NCBI GenBank assembly: GCA_944379995.1
Contig: CALWGF010000001.1
Span: forward strand, 186,001 to 250,000
Direction of reading: 5' to 3'
Length of the DNA stretch: 64,000 nt
DNA from: an uncultured Clostridia bacterium
GTDB taxonomy: Bacteria; Bacillota; Clostridia; Lachnospirales; Anaerotignaceae
Below the pieces are notes generated by a model. The model was given only the letters and a program-made list of their open reading frames with translations, did no database searches and was not told the DNA's origin. Shown in pieces: positions 28,428-38,100 of the stretch (its first letter is position 1; every line of letters starts with the position of its first letter). The translations under genes were made by a program, and so were the position numbers.

Positions 28428-29222
28428 TTGTATAATAGAAATGATTTTTTTAAAAAGGCTTCAAACTCACAAGAAAAACTTATTATATCAAAGGTACTTG
28501 ATAAAGTTGATATGTGTATTAAAAAGCATACTATGACTTTTACCGACTTTTTAAATCCTACGGAAACAGCTTTTGTATATAATAATGTATTAAAAAGTAT
28601 AAGAGATGTAAATTTCCTTGTTTTTGGAGGAACAGAGTATTGTGAAAGAAATATAATAGGTTTTTCTCCTGAATATATTGATATATGTAAATATGATTTT
28701 CCTATTAAAGCTTTGAAAATAAAAAGAAATGTAAAATTTTCAAGTGATTTATCACATAGAGATTATCTAGGTTCTATACTTGGTATTGGTATTGACAGAG
28801 AAAAAACAGGAGATATAATTATATTTGATGATTATGCTATATGTTTTGTACTTGAAGGTATAGCCGATTATTTGGGGGTAAACCTTGTAAAAATAGGTAG
28901 AACCGCTGTTAAAACAGATATTGTTGATATTAATGGTTTAGAAATACCAGATATCAATATTGTTGAAAAAAGAGCTACTGTTTCATCAATGCGTATTGAT
29001 GCAATAGTTGGTGCTGCTTTCAATATATCAAGAGGTAAGTCCCAAGATTTTATTCGTAGTGAAAAAGTTAATGTTAATTGGATACCTGTAAATAGTGTAT
29101 CTTATACAGTTAAAGAAAACGATATGATTTCTGTTAGAGGTAAAGGCAGATTTCGTATAGGTTATGAAACTGGTAAAACAAAAAAAGATAGAATAGGGGT
29201 TATTTTTTTGATGTATGTTTAA
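28428..29222 (+). CDS. YlmH, S4-domain RNA-binding protein
   Basis: A cytoplasmic protein of about 264 residues with an N-terminal RNA-binding-like part (DFLNPTE, FGGTEYCER, GFSPE) and a C-terminal S4 domain (MRIDAIVGAAFNISRGKSQDFIRSEKVNVNW, VKENDMISVRGKGRF). YlmH binds ribosomes and is implicated in rescue of stalled nascent chains in Bacillus. I prefer TTG 28428, five bases after AGGGTGA; the in-frame GTG at 28419 lies inside that site. It is located between yggT and divIVA as usual. Confidence 0.92.
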   Translation: MYNRNDFFKKASNSQEKLIISKVLDKVDMCIKKHTMTFTDFLNPTETAFVYNNVLKSIRDVNFLVFGGTEYCERNIIGFSPEYIDICKYDFPIKALKIKRNVKFSSDLSHRDYLGSILGIGIDREKTGDIIIFDDYAICFVLEGIADYLGVNLVKIGRTAVKTDIVDINGLEIPDINIVEKRATVSSMRIDAIVGAAFNISRGKSQDFIRSEKVNVNWIPVNSVSYTVKENDMISVRGKGRFRIGYETGKTKKDRIGVIFLMYV

Positions 29223-29235
29223 AGGGGGATAATAA

Positions 29236-29781
29236 ATGATTACTATAAACGATATAGAAACAAAAGAATTTAAAAAATCCGCTTTAGGTTATTCTCAAGA
29301 TGATGTTGATAGATTTCTTGATGAGATTATAGTTGATTATGAAAAACTTATTAAAGAAAATATTGAGCTTAAAGAAAAAGTTACAAGCCTTACAGAAAGT
29401 AATAGTAACTATCGCTCAATAGAAAAATCACTTCAAGCAACTTTGGCTTTAGCTGAAAAAACAGCTGAGGACAGATTAAAAGAAGCTGAAGCTGAAAAAG
29501 AAAAAGTTATTGCCGAAACAAAAAAACAAGCTGAAGTATATCTTGCACAAGCAAAAGAAAAAGCTGATAAACTTCTTGCAGAAGCAAATGAAAAATACGA
29601 AAGTGTTTTTGGCGATACTGATAGAAAAATTGAAGAAACAAAAAAAGCCTTAGACAGACTTCTTGAAAGATATAATTCTACAAAAAAAAGATTAAGAGTT
29701 ATATTTGAAGCTGAAATAAGACTTCTTGATAAAGCAGATGCTCAGGATTTGGATAAAATAACTGAGATTACAGAAAATTAA
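29236..29781 (+). CDS. divIVA: cell-division initiation protein DivIVA
   Basis: A 181-residue, mostly coiled-coil protein. The N-terminal lipid-binding domain shows the standard TINDIETKEFKKSALGYSQDDVDRFLDEI. It senses curved membrane at poles and septa and recruits division or chromosome-anchoring partners. GGGGGAT precedes the ATG and a terminator follows, closing the ylm unit. Confidence 0.96.
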   Translation: MITINDIETKEFKKSALGYSQDDVDRFLDEIIVDYEKLIKENIELKEKVTSLTESNSNYRSIEKSLQATLALAEKTAEDRLKEAEAEKEKVIAETKKQAEVYLAQAKEKADKLLAEANEKYESVFGDTDRKIEETKKALDRLLERYNSTKKRLRVIFEAEIRLLDKADAQDLDKITEITEN

Positions 29782-29792
29782 AATAATTAAGG

Positions 29793-29819
29793 GGTAGGGT
29801 GTTTGCCCTACCTTTTTTT
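29793..29819 (+). terminator. intrinsic terminator after divIVA
   Basis: GGTAGGG at 29793-29799 pairs with CCCTACC at 29806-29812 and is followed by seven T. Confidence 0.87.
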
Positions 29820-29839
29820 AAGTTTAGGGGGAATTAAAT

Positions 29840-30922
29840 TTGAAAAGCGTTACAGTAAATACAGAACTTAAAAATTATGATATAGATTTTAGAAAAGGTT
29901 TTAATGATATTTTAGAAACTATTAAAAAATCTGGTATAAAGGGAAGTAAAATTTGTATTATAACAGATACAAATGTTGAAAAACTTTACGGTGATGAAGT
30001 TAAAAATATTTTATCAAATGTTTTTAAAGAGGTTTATATAAAATCATTTGAAGCCGGAGAAAAAAGTAAAAATCTTGATACTATTTCAGAAATGTATAAA
30101 TTTCTTCTTGAAAAAAGATTTGATAGAAAATGTGTAGTTGCAGGTCTTGGTGGCGGTGTTTGCGGTGATATGGCAGGATTTGTTGCCGCTACATATATGA
30201 GAGGTATTGATTTTGTACAAATTCCTACAACACTTCTTGCTGAAGTTGATAGCAGTGTTGGAGGAAAAGTTGGTGTTGATTTCTTAAATAGTAAAAATAT
30301 TATAGGTGCTTTTTATCAGCCTTCATTTGTATATGTAAATGCTGATACATTACATACTTTACCAAAAAGAGAGTTTTCAGCAGGACTTTCAGAGGTTATA
30401 AAATATGGTATAATATTATCCAATGATTTTTATAGATTTATAATTGATAATAAAGAAAAAATAAAATTGAAAGATACTGAAATAATGACAGAAATTATTT
30501 CTAAATGCTGCGAATTTAAAGCATATGTTGTATCAAATGATGAAAAAGAAAATGGTATGCGTGCTATACTTAATTATGGTCATACAATAGGTCACGCAAT
30601 AGAAAGTCTTAAAGAATTTGAACTTATACATGGTGAATGTGTTGGTATAGGTATGGTTGCAGCTATGAAAATAGCTTGTGAAAAAGGTAATGTTAGAGAA
30701 AAAGATATTGAGGAATTAAAAGATATTCTTACTTTCTTTGATATTCCTATAAAAACAAATGGTATTTCTTCAGAAGATGTATATAATCAAATGTTTTTAG
30801 ACAAAAAAGTAAGTGATAATAAAATTAATTTTGTACTTACTGAAAATATAGGTAATGCTTATGTTACAAGTAATGTTACAAAAGAGGAAATTATAAATGC
30901 TATATCATATGTAATTGAATAA
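29840..30922 (+). CDS. aroB: 3-dehydroquinate synthase
   Basis: A 360-residue NAD- and metal-dependent enzyme of the shikimate pathway, converting DAHP to 3-dehydroquinate. Motifs are FEAGEKSKNL, GGGVCGDMAGFVAATYMRGIDFVQIPTTLLAEVDSSVGGKVGVD (split here for reading; NAD and substrate site), the metal-binding region ILNYGHTIGHAIE, and LDKKVSDNKINFVL. TTG at 29840 is the start, seven bases after GGGGGA. No other shikimate gene is nearby; it heads the run aroB-lspA-rluD. Confidence 0.96.
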   Translation: MKSVTVNTELKNYDIDFRKGFNDILETIKKSGIKGSKICIITDTNVEKLYGDEVKNILSNVFKEVYIKSFEAGEKSKNLDTISEMYKFLLEKRFDRKCVVAGLGGGVCGDMAGFVAATYMRGIDFVQIPTTLLAEVDSSVGGKVGVDFLNSKNIIGAFYQPSFVYVNADTLHTLPKREFSAGLSEVIKYGIILSNDFYRFIIDNKEKIKLKDTEIMTEIISKCCEFKAYVVSNDEKENGMRAILNYGHTIGHAIESLKEFELIHGECVGIGMVAAMKIACEKGNVREKDIEELKDILTFFDIPIKTNGISSEDVYNQMFLDKKVSDNKINFVLTENIGNAYVTSNVTKEEIINAISYVIE

Positions 30923-30940
30923 GAAAGGATATTAAATAAT

Positions 30941-31414
30941 ATGATGTTTTTACCTTTAATAGTAACAATACTGCTTATTGCAATAGACCAAATAACAAAA
31001 TATATTGCACTTATAAATTTAAAACCTATAAGCTCAACTGTTTTTATAAAAGGCTTTATGGATTTTACATTTGTTGAAAATAGAGGTGCTGCTTTTGGTA
31101 TACTTGAAGGTCAAAGATGGTTTTTTGTTGTTATTACTGTCATAATATCTGTTGCTATAATATATGCTTTTTTGAAATTACCTAATAAAAAAGAGTATAT
31201 GTACCTTAGAGTATCTCTTGTTCTTATACTTTCTGGTGCAATAGGTAATGTTATTGATAGATTTTTTAGAGGATATGTTGTTGATTTCTTCGAATTTACA
31301 TTTATAAATTGGCCTGTTTTTAATGTAGCTGATATATATGTTGTTGTGGGAACAATACTTTTTGCGTTTTTGTTACTTTTTGTTATTAAAGAAGAACCAA
31401 AATTAAAAAAATAA
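30941..31414 (+). CDS. lspA: lipoprotein signal peptidase (signal peptidase II)
   Basis: A 157-residue membrane aspartyl protease with four helices that cleaves lipidated pro-lipoproteins such as PstS above. The motifs VENRGAAFGIL and GAIGNVIDRFFRGYVVDFFEF (first catalytic Asp) and NWPVFNVADIYV (second catalytic Asp) are all present. It lies between aroB and rluD; lspA-rluD is the standard Firmicutes order. Confidence 0.96.
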   Translation: MMFLPLIVTILLIAIDQITKYIALINLKPISSTVFIKGFMDFTFVENRGAAFGILEGQRWFFVVITVIISVAIIYAFLKLPNKKEYMYLRVSLVLILSGAIGNVIDRFFRGYVVDFFEFTFINWPVFNVADIYVVVGTILFAFLLLFVIKEEPKLKK

Positions 31415-31430
31415 ATAAAAGAGGTAAAAA

Positions 31431-32357
31431 ATGGATATATATAATTTAGCAGTAGAAAAAGAAGATGTTGGAACGAGAATTGACATTTTTGTTTCTGAAA
31501 ATTTTGATGATTTGTCAAGAAGTGGTGTTCAGAAACTTATTGAGCAAGGTAATATAACTGTAAATGATAAAAATATAAAATCAAATTATAAATTAAGAGA
31601 TAAAGACATTATAAAAGTGGAAATACCAGAACCTGTGGAAATTGAAATACTTCCAGAGGATATTCCTCTTGATATACTTTATGAAGATGAAGATGTTATT
31701 GTTATAAATAAACCTCAAGGAATGGTTGTTCACCCAGCACCGGGACATTATTCCGGAACACTTGTAAATGCTCTTATGTACCATTGTAAAGGACAGCTTT
31801 CTGGTATTAACGGTGTTATGCGTCCCGGTATTGTTCATAGAATTGATAAAGATACTTCCGGTGTTATTATGGCAGCTAAAAATAATATGGCTCATCAATC
31901 ACTTGCTTTACAGCTTGCAGAGCATACTATTACAAGAAAATATAATGCTATTGTTTTTAATAAACTTAAAGAAGATGAAGGCACTATTGATGCACCTATT
32001 GGACGTCACCCAGAGGATAGAAAAAAAATGTGTGTTAGAGATAAAAATAGCCGTCACGCAGTAACTCATTATAAAGTTATTGAACATCTTGGTAAATATG
32101 ACCTTATTGAAGCACAACTTGAAACAGGAAGAACTCATCAAATAAGAGTTCATATGTCTTATATAGGTCACCCGCTTTTAGGTGATGAAGTTTATGGCAA
32201 AAGAAAACAACCTTTTTCTACAAAAGGACAAGTTCTCCACGCTAGAGTTTTAGGTTTTATTCACCCAAGAACAGGAGAATATATGGAATTCCAATCTGAA
32301 CTTCCAGAATATTTTAAAAAATTAATTGAAAAGTTAAAACAAATACAAACAAGTTAA
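31431..32357 (+). CDS. RluD-family 23S rRNA pseudouridine synthase
   Basis: A 308-residue protein with an N-terminal S4 domain (LSRSGVQKLIEQGNITVNDK) and an RluA-family catalytic domain. The catalytic motif HRIDKDTSGVI contains the essential Asp, and VVHPAPGH and ETGRTHQIRVHM are present. It isomerises uridines in large-subunit rRNA, probably those of helix 69 if truly RluD (YlyB). In Bacillus the next genes are the pyrimidine operon; here two pyr-like pseudoenzyme genes follow. Confidence 0.94.
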   Translation: MDIYNLAVEKEDVGTRIDIFVSENFDDLSRSGVQKLIEQGNITVNDKNIKSNYKLRDKDIIKVEIPEPVEIEILPEDIPLDILYEDEDVIVINKPQGMVVHPAPGHYSGTLVNALMYHCKGQLSGINGVMRPGIVHRIDKDTSGVIMAAKNNMAHQSLALQLAEHTITRKYNAIVFNKLKEDEGTIDAPIGRHPEDRKKMCVRDKNSRHAVTHYKVIEHLGKYDLIEAQLETGRTHQIRVHMSYIGHPLLGDEVYGKRKQPFSTKGQVLHARVLGFIHPRTGEYMEFQSELPEYFKKLIEKLKQIQTS

Positions 32358-32396
32358 TAATTATAAAAAAAGTTTTTTGAAATGAGAGTGGGTATT

Positions 32397-33317
32397 ATGA
32401 TAAAAAGAAAAGACTTTTTTGGTATTAAAGATATGAGTGCTGATGATATAAGATATATTTTAAGTACTTCAGAAACAATGAAATATATATTAAATCATAA
32501 AAATAAAAAAGTTCCTCATCTTCAGGGAAAATCTGTTGTACTTTTGTTTTATATGGCAAGTGCAAGAGAAAAACTTTCATATCAAATGGCAGCACAACAC
32601 CTTAGTGCAAATGTTGTTGATATGACAAGAGAAAATTTTGGTAATGAAAAATTGAGGGATATGGGACAGCTTGTTGACCAAATGGGTGCTGATTTTATAA
32701 TTCTTCGTCACCCTATGGCAGGGGCGGCAAGCCTTCTTTCTGAAAATGTAAGTGCATCTGTAATAAATGCAGGTGACGGATATAACGAAAACCCCGGTCA
32801 ATCTCTTTCCGATTTGCTTATTATAAAAGAAAATAAAAAAAGCTTTCAAGGTCTTAAAGTTGCTATTATAGGGGATATTATACATAGTAGAGTTTCAAGA
32901 AGTAATATATGGGCATTAACAAAACTTGGTGCAGATGTTAGCGTTGGAGGTCCTCCAACACTTATGCCTTCTGACCTTGAAAAATGTGGTGTAAAAGTTT
33001 TTTATAATGCTCGTGAAGCTGTTAAAGATGCCGATGTAATTATAACAACAAAAGTACGTGTTGAGGACCACGAAAAAAATATAATACCTTCTTTTGAAGA
33101 ATATAAAAGCCTTTTCAGAATTGATGAAAACCTTCTTAAATATGCTAAAAAAGATGTTATTATTATGCACCCCGGTCCTATTATGAAAGATATTGAAATA
33201 TCTTCAAAAGTAATTGAAAGTGACCAATGTATTATAAATGACCATATTGCTAATAGCGTTGCTGTAAGAATGGCAATACTTTATATTTTATCTCAGACAG
33301 GAGGTATTATAAAATGA
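32397..33317 (+). CDS. aspartate-transcarbamylase-like protein with degenerate active site
   Basis: A 306-residue protein, normal ATCase length, with the fold signatures NAGDGYN, ILRHPMAGAA and IMHPGPIMKDIEI. Key catalytic residues are altered. The carbamoyl-phosphate loop STRTR is SAREK (55-59), the mobile-loop Lys of KGE is Gly82, and HPTQ is NPGQ (132-135). The carbamoyl-phosphate Arg of RHP (R104) is kept. Catalysis of carbamoyl-aspartate formation is unlikely. Start ATG 32397 is preferred over ATG 32382, which has no ribosome site; the site for 32397 (GAGTGGG) is also weak. It overlaps the next gene by four bases (ATGA), so the products probably act together. Alignment is from memory of the E. 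coli and Bacillus enzymes. Confidence 0.85.
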   Translation: MIKRKDFFGIKDMSADDIRYILSTSETMKYILNHKNKKVPHLQGKSVVLLFYMASAREKLSYQMAAQHLSANVVDMTRENFGNEKLRDMGQLVDQMGADFIILRHPMAGAASLLSENVSASVINAGDGYNENPGQSLSDLLIIKENKKSFQGLKVAIIGDIIHSRVSRSNIWALTKLGADVSVGGPPTLMPSDLEKCGVKVFYNAREAVKDADVIITTKVRVEDHEKNIIPSFEEYKSLFRIDENLLKYAKKDVIIMHPGPIMKDIEISSKVIESDQCIINDHIANSVAVRMAILYILSQTGGIIK

Positions 33318-34582
33318 AAGATATTATTAAAAATGTTCATATTGTATCTCCTTATTATGATATTAATAAAATTTATGATATTGAAATTGAAAACGGATAT
33401 ATTTCAAAAATTGGCGAAAATTTATATGATGATGAGGCTTATGTTTTAGATTGTACAGGTCTTTATGCTATATCAGGGCTTATAGATATGCATTGTCGTA
33501 TTGGTGACCCCGGATTTGAACATATTGAGCATATTGAAAGTGCTTCTATGGCTGCATCAAAAGGCGGTTTTACAACTCTTACTTGTCAGCCCTCAACAAA
33601 GCCTTCAATAGATAATAAAGCTGTTGTTGATTATGTAATATCAAAAAGTAGAGTTTATTCACTTGTAAATATATTTCCTTATGGTAGTATGACAATAGGC
33701 TGTGAAGGAAAAGAAATGACAGAAATAGGCGAAATGTATAAAAAAGGTATAATTGCTCTTTCTGACGGTGATAAGTCTATTAAAAATACAGGTCTTTTAA
33801 GAAATATATTCAAATATGCTAAAATGTTTGACCTTCCTGTTATTACAAGTTGTGATGATACTTCAATATCAAATAATGGTGTTATGAATGACGGTTTTGT
33901 TTCTGCACTTTTGGGGCTTAAAGGTATTCCGGAGGAAGCAGAAGAAGTTCTTGTTGCAAGAGATATTATACTTGCCGAAAAAACAGGGGCAAAATTACAT
34001 ATTGCTACAATAAGTACTGAAGGCTCTGTTCAACTTGTAAGAGAAGCTAAAAAAAGAGGCGTCAATGTAACTTGTGAAACTAGCCCTCATTATTTTACTC
34101 ATACAGAGGAAAGTGTTATAGGATATAATACACTTGCAAAAGTAAAACCACCTTTGAGAAATGATAAAGACAGAAAAGCTATTATTGAAGGTATAAAAGA
34201 TGATACAATAGATGTTATATCATCTTCACATTCTCCTGCTACAATAGAGGGTAAAGACGAAATATTCGACTCTGCCGAATGGGGAATATCAAGCCTTGAA
34301 ACTGCTTTTCCTGTAAGCTATACTTATCTTGTTGAAAAAGGACATATAACACTTCCTAAACTTGTTGAGAAAATGTCAATTAATCCTTCAAAAATATTAA
34401 ATATAAAAAAAGGCTTTATTAAAGAAAATTCTGAGGCAGATATAACTATTATTGATATAAATAATGAATTTACAGTTGATAGTTCACAGTTTTATTCAAA
34501 AGCTAAATTTTCTCTTTATGACGGTATGAGCCTTAAAGGTAATGTTAAATATACAATAGTTCATGGGAAAATTATATATTAG
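33314..34582 (+). CDS. dihydroorotase-like protein without metal ligands
   Basis: A 422-residue amidohydrolase-fold protein of PyrC type (GLIDMH..., TKPSIDN, TSPHYF, KVKPPLRND, NPSKIL, ADITIID). In dihydroorotase the zinc ligands and catalytic groups are DxHxH(R), a His in HCED, a His in CHxST and an Asp in ATDHAPH. Here they read H60-C-R62, TSCDD (Ser179), ATIST (Thr232) and SSSHSPA (Ser305, Ala309). The substrate-binding MPNT is QPST. All but one of these positions are lost, so it cannot be a normal zinc hydrolase. Pseudomonas PyrC' is a known inactive dihydroorotase that supports ATCase assembly; this pair differs because the ATCase-like partner is degenerate too. Confidence 0.85.
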   Translation: MKDIIKNVHIVSPYYDINKIYDIEIENGYISKIGENLYDDEAYVLDCTGLYAISGLIDMHCRIGDPGFEHIEHIESASMAASKGGFTTLTCQPSTKPSIDNKAVVDYVISKSRVYSLVNIFPYGSMTIGCEGKEMTEIGEMYKKGIIALSDGDKSIKNTGLLRNIFKYAKMFDLPVITSCDDTSISNNGVMNDGFVSALLGLKGIPEEAEEVLVARDIILAEKTGAKLHIATISTEGSVQLVREAKKRGVNVTCETSPHYFTHTEESVIGYNTLAKVKPPLRNDKDRKAIIEGIKDDTIDVISSSHSPATIEGKDEIFDSAEWGISSLETAFPVSYTYLVEKGHITLPKLVEKMSINPSKILNIKKGFIKENSEADITIIDINNEFTVDSSQFYSKAKFSLYDGMSLKGNVKYTIVHGKIIY

Positions 34583-34596
34583 AAAGGTGTGTGTTT

Positions 34597-34989
34597 ATGA
34601 CAAGAGAGAAAAAAGCTGTTTTTGTTATACTTATTGTTATTGCAATTATAGGAACTTACATAAATTACAGACCTTCAATAGATAAAGTTGATATTACAAG
34701 TGTTGAAATTACAGATGTTTTAAATTCTCCTCAAATATCTAAAAAATTTGATAATAAAAATGATATGATTGAATTTTCACAAAAGTTTTATAAAAGTTTT
34801 GAAAAATTTAAGCCTATGGTTTTAAATCTTTCAAAAGATGTTGACAGTACTATTTATATTGAAAGAAAAGACGGAACAAATATTGCTGTTGTTATACAAG
34901 ATGATTGTATTAAAATTAATGATAAATGGTATAAAACAGATAATACATTTATTGAATATGTAAATAAATTTTTTGATGAAAAACAATAA
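34597..34989 (+). CDS. small membrane-anchored protein of unknown function
   Basis: A protein of about 130 residues: a short basic N-terminus (MTREKK), one membrane helix (about 8-23), then a soluble extracytoplasmic domain with alternating strands and a central helix (DMIEFSQKFYKSFEKF). No family recognised. I choose ATG 34597, seven bases after AAAGGTG; the in-frame GTG at 34591 is too close. It follows the pseudo-pyrBC pair by 14 bases and may be co-transcribed. No terminator was seen before the smc promoter. Confidence 0.65.
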   Translation: MTREKKAVFVILIVIAIIGTYINYRPSIDKVDITSVEITDVLNSPQISKKFDNKNDMIEFSQKFYKSFEKFKPMVLNLSKDVDSTIYIERKDGTNIAVVIQDDCIKINDKWYKTDNTFIEYVNKFFDEKQ

Positions 34990-35023
34990 AATGAAAATAA
35001 TATAAATTAAATTTTGAGAGAAT

Positions 35024-35057
35024 GACATCGAAAAATCGCTGTCTTTTCTGTTATAAT
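35024..35057 (+). promoter_or_regulatory. smc promoter with extended -10 and upstream palindrome
   Basis: TGTTATAAT at 35049-35057 is an extended -10. Just upstream GACATCGA (35024-35031) and TCGCTGTC (35036-35043) form an inverted repeat around AAAA with one mismatched pair. It covers the place where a -35 would be. A dedicated operator for the smc-ftsY unit is possible. Confidence 0.5.
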
Positions 35058-35134
35058 GATATACAATATAATTGAAAGTAATAACCTTTTTTGATAAAAT
35101 AAACTCTGTGTTAAAACTTTAAGAGGTGTATTTT

Positions 35135-38100
35135 ATGTATTTAAAAAGACTTGATTTACAAGGCTTCAAATCTTTTCCCGAAAAAGTGAAGCTTGATTTT
35201 AATAAAGGAATAACAGCCGTTGTTGGTCCTAATGGTAGTGGTAAAAGTAATATTTCCGACTCTGTAAGGTGGGTTTTAGGTGAGCAAAAAGCTAAAACAC
35301 TTCGTGGAGATAAAATGGAAGATATTATATTTGCCGGTACTGAAACAAGACGTGCTTTAGGTTTTGCCGAAGTGTCTATAACAATAGATAATAGTGAAGG
35401 AAAAATGCCTATTGAATATACAGAAGTTACTGTTACAAGGCGTGTTTATCGTTCAGGTGAAAGTGAATATCTTATAAATGGTACAAATTGTCGTCTTAAA
35501 GATGTTCATGAGCTTTTTATGGATACTGGTATAGGTAGAGAGGGTTACTCTATAATTGGTCAAGGTAAAATTGATGAAATTTTAAGTTCTAAGTCTGATG
35601 ACAGAAGAAGGCTTTTTGAAGAAGCTGCCGGTATTGTTAAATTTAAAAACAGACGTCAAGAGGCTTTTGTAAAATTGGATAAAGAAAAACAAAATCTTTC
35701 TCGTGCTGAGGATATTATAAACGAACTTGAAAGCCAAATTGAACCTTTACAAAAACAGTCTGAAACTGCTAAAAAATATATTGATTTGAAAGAAAAATTA
35801 AAATATTGTGATATAAATATATTTAAGTTTGAAAGAAATAGTATCAATTCTGAAATAGAAAATATTTATGAAAAACTTGAATTATATAGTCAGTCTGTAA
35901 ATGAAAAAGAACAAGAAGGTGAAAAAATTCGTGATGATATTCACGCTTTAAAAAATCTTTCTGATGAATATACTGACAAAATACAAAATATAAACGATAA
36001 TATAGCCGATAAAAAAAGTAATCTTGAGAAACTTGAAAGTACTGTAAAATTAATTGAAGAACAAATTGTCCATTCACTTTCTAATATTGAAAGGGCAAAG
36101 TCTGATAAAGCTAAGGCTTATGAGTCTATGGCTAAAAATAAAGAAAATATTGACGTTGAAAATGCTAAAATAACAGCGTCTGACATAAGCCTTAAAGCTC
36201 AAAATGATAGACTTCAAAATTTAGAACAAAAATTTTCAGCTTTAAGTAGTGTTTTAAGCGAAAATGAAAGTATCATTGATGAACATAAAACTGAAATGAT
36301 AGAAAAAATAAAAGTAAGTACAGAGCTTAAAGGTGATATTTCTCGTGCTGAAAGTATGGAAAGCCAGTATGAAAGACGAAAAGAACAGCTTGAAAATGAA
36401 AAGGCTTATATCGAAAGTCAAATTCGTGATAGTGAAATACATATTGAGGCTTTGAAAAAACATATTGAAATTAATGCTGAAAAAACAAATAAAATTCAAA
36501 ATGATATTTCAAAGTCTGAAACAGAAAGAAAAAATATATTGACAAATAATGAAATTATGAAAGCCGTTCTTAAAACTAAAGAAAGAGAATACAATGAAAA
36601 AAAATCTCGTCTTTCAATACTTTCTGATATGGAAAAAGAACACGACGGTTTTTATAAAAGTGTAAAAAGTATACTTAAATTAAGCTCTCAAGGGGATAGA
36701 CGCTTTAAAGGTGTTATGGGTGCTGTTGGTGAGATAATAAGTGTTGATAAAATATATGAAACAGCTATTGAAATTGCCCTTGGTGGTGCTTTACAAAATA
36801 TTGTAACTGATAATGAAGAAAGTGCAAAAATTGCTATTGAATATCTTAAACATAATAACTTAGGTAGAGCGACATTTTTGCCTATTACCGCTGTTAAAGG
36901 TAAAGACATTGGTGCTGAAAAAAATAAAATACTTTCCGAAAAAGGTATACTTGGAACTGCTGACAGCCTTGTTCATTATGATAGTATATATGACGGTATA
37001 ATTAAATTCTTACTTGGTAGAGTTATTATTGCTGAAAATCTTGATTATGCTGTTGATTTTTCAAAAAAATATAAATATTCATATAAAGTTGTAACTCTTG
37101 AAGGGGATACATTAAGTGTTGGTGGTGCTATGACAGGTGGTAGCGTTTCCAAAAAATCAACAGGTATTTTTGGAAGAAGTAGAGAAATAAAAGAACTTAA
37201 AGAATATTTGGACATTTTTGGAAAAGAAGTTTCAGAAATACGTGATAAAATGACTGCTTCTGAAAATAAAATTCAAAGTATAGCTGAAAAAATTTCAGAA
37301 ATGAATATGGCTTTAAGAGAAATTCAAGTTAAAAACGAAAATGCCGAAAATGATATACTTAGGACAAAAACTTCTCTTGATGATAAAAATCAGAAACTTA
37401 ATATTTATATATTAGAGGAAAAACAACTTAAAGAACAATCCGATTTTGCAAAAACTGACCTTGAAAGAGCAAAAGAACGACTTTTAATAACAGAAAAGGA
37501 AATTGAAAAAATAAATGAAATACTTTCTAAATATCAAACTGATGTTGAAAGCGAAAGAGTTTATCAAAATGAACTTTTAAATGAAATTACTGATATTAAA
37601 ATAAATATATCAAATATTGAACAAAGTCGTAAAAATTCTGAAAATATTATTAAACAAATAAAATATACCATAAAAGAGCTTGAAAAAGATATTGAAGCAT
37701 TTGACAGCGACAAAGAAAGCCTTAAAAAAGATATTGATGCTAAAAGAGATAAAATTTCTATTATTAAAGTAGATATACTTGAAGAACAAAGAAATATTGG
37801 TAATTTGCAAAATGAACTTTTTGAAACTGGTGAAAAAAGAAAGGTAGCTATTGAAAAATCTGAAAGTCTTGAAGAAAAAATAAGAGAAATTTCTGATTAT
37901 ATTGCTAAACTTAAAAATAATAGTGTAAGAATTGAAGCAAGAATTGAAAAACTTTCTGAAGATAAAGCACGAATTTGTCAAACTATACAGGAAGAATATG
38001 ACATTGTACCTGATGATATTGATTGTGATACAGAAAATATACAGTCCGTTGACAGTATTAAAAAATCTGCCTATAATCTTAAAGGGGAAATAAAATCCCT

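Noticed and set aside
32382-32396. ATG 32382 as the start of the ATCase-like gene
   Set aside because: No ribosome site precedes it; ATG 32397 gives normal ATCase length, though its own site is weak.
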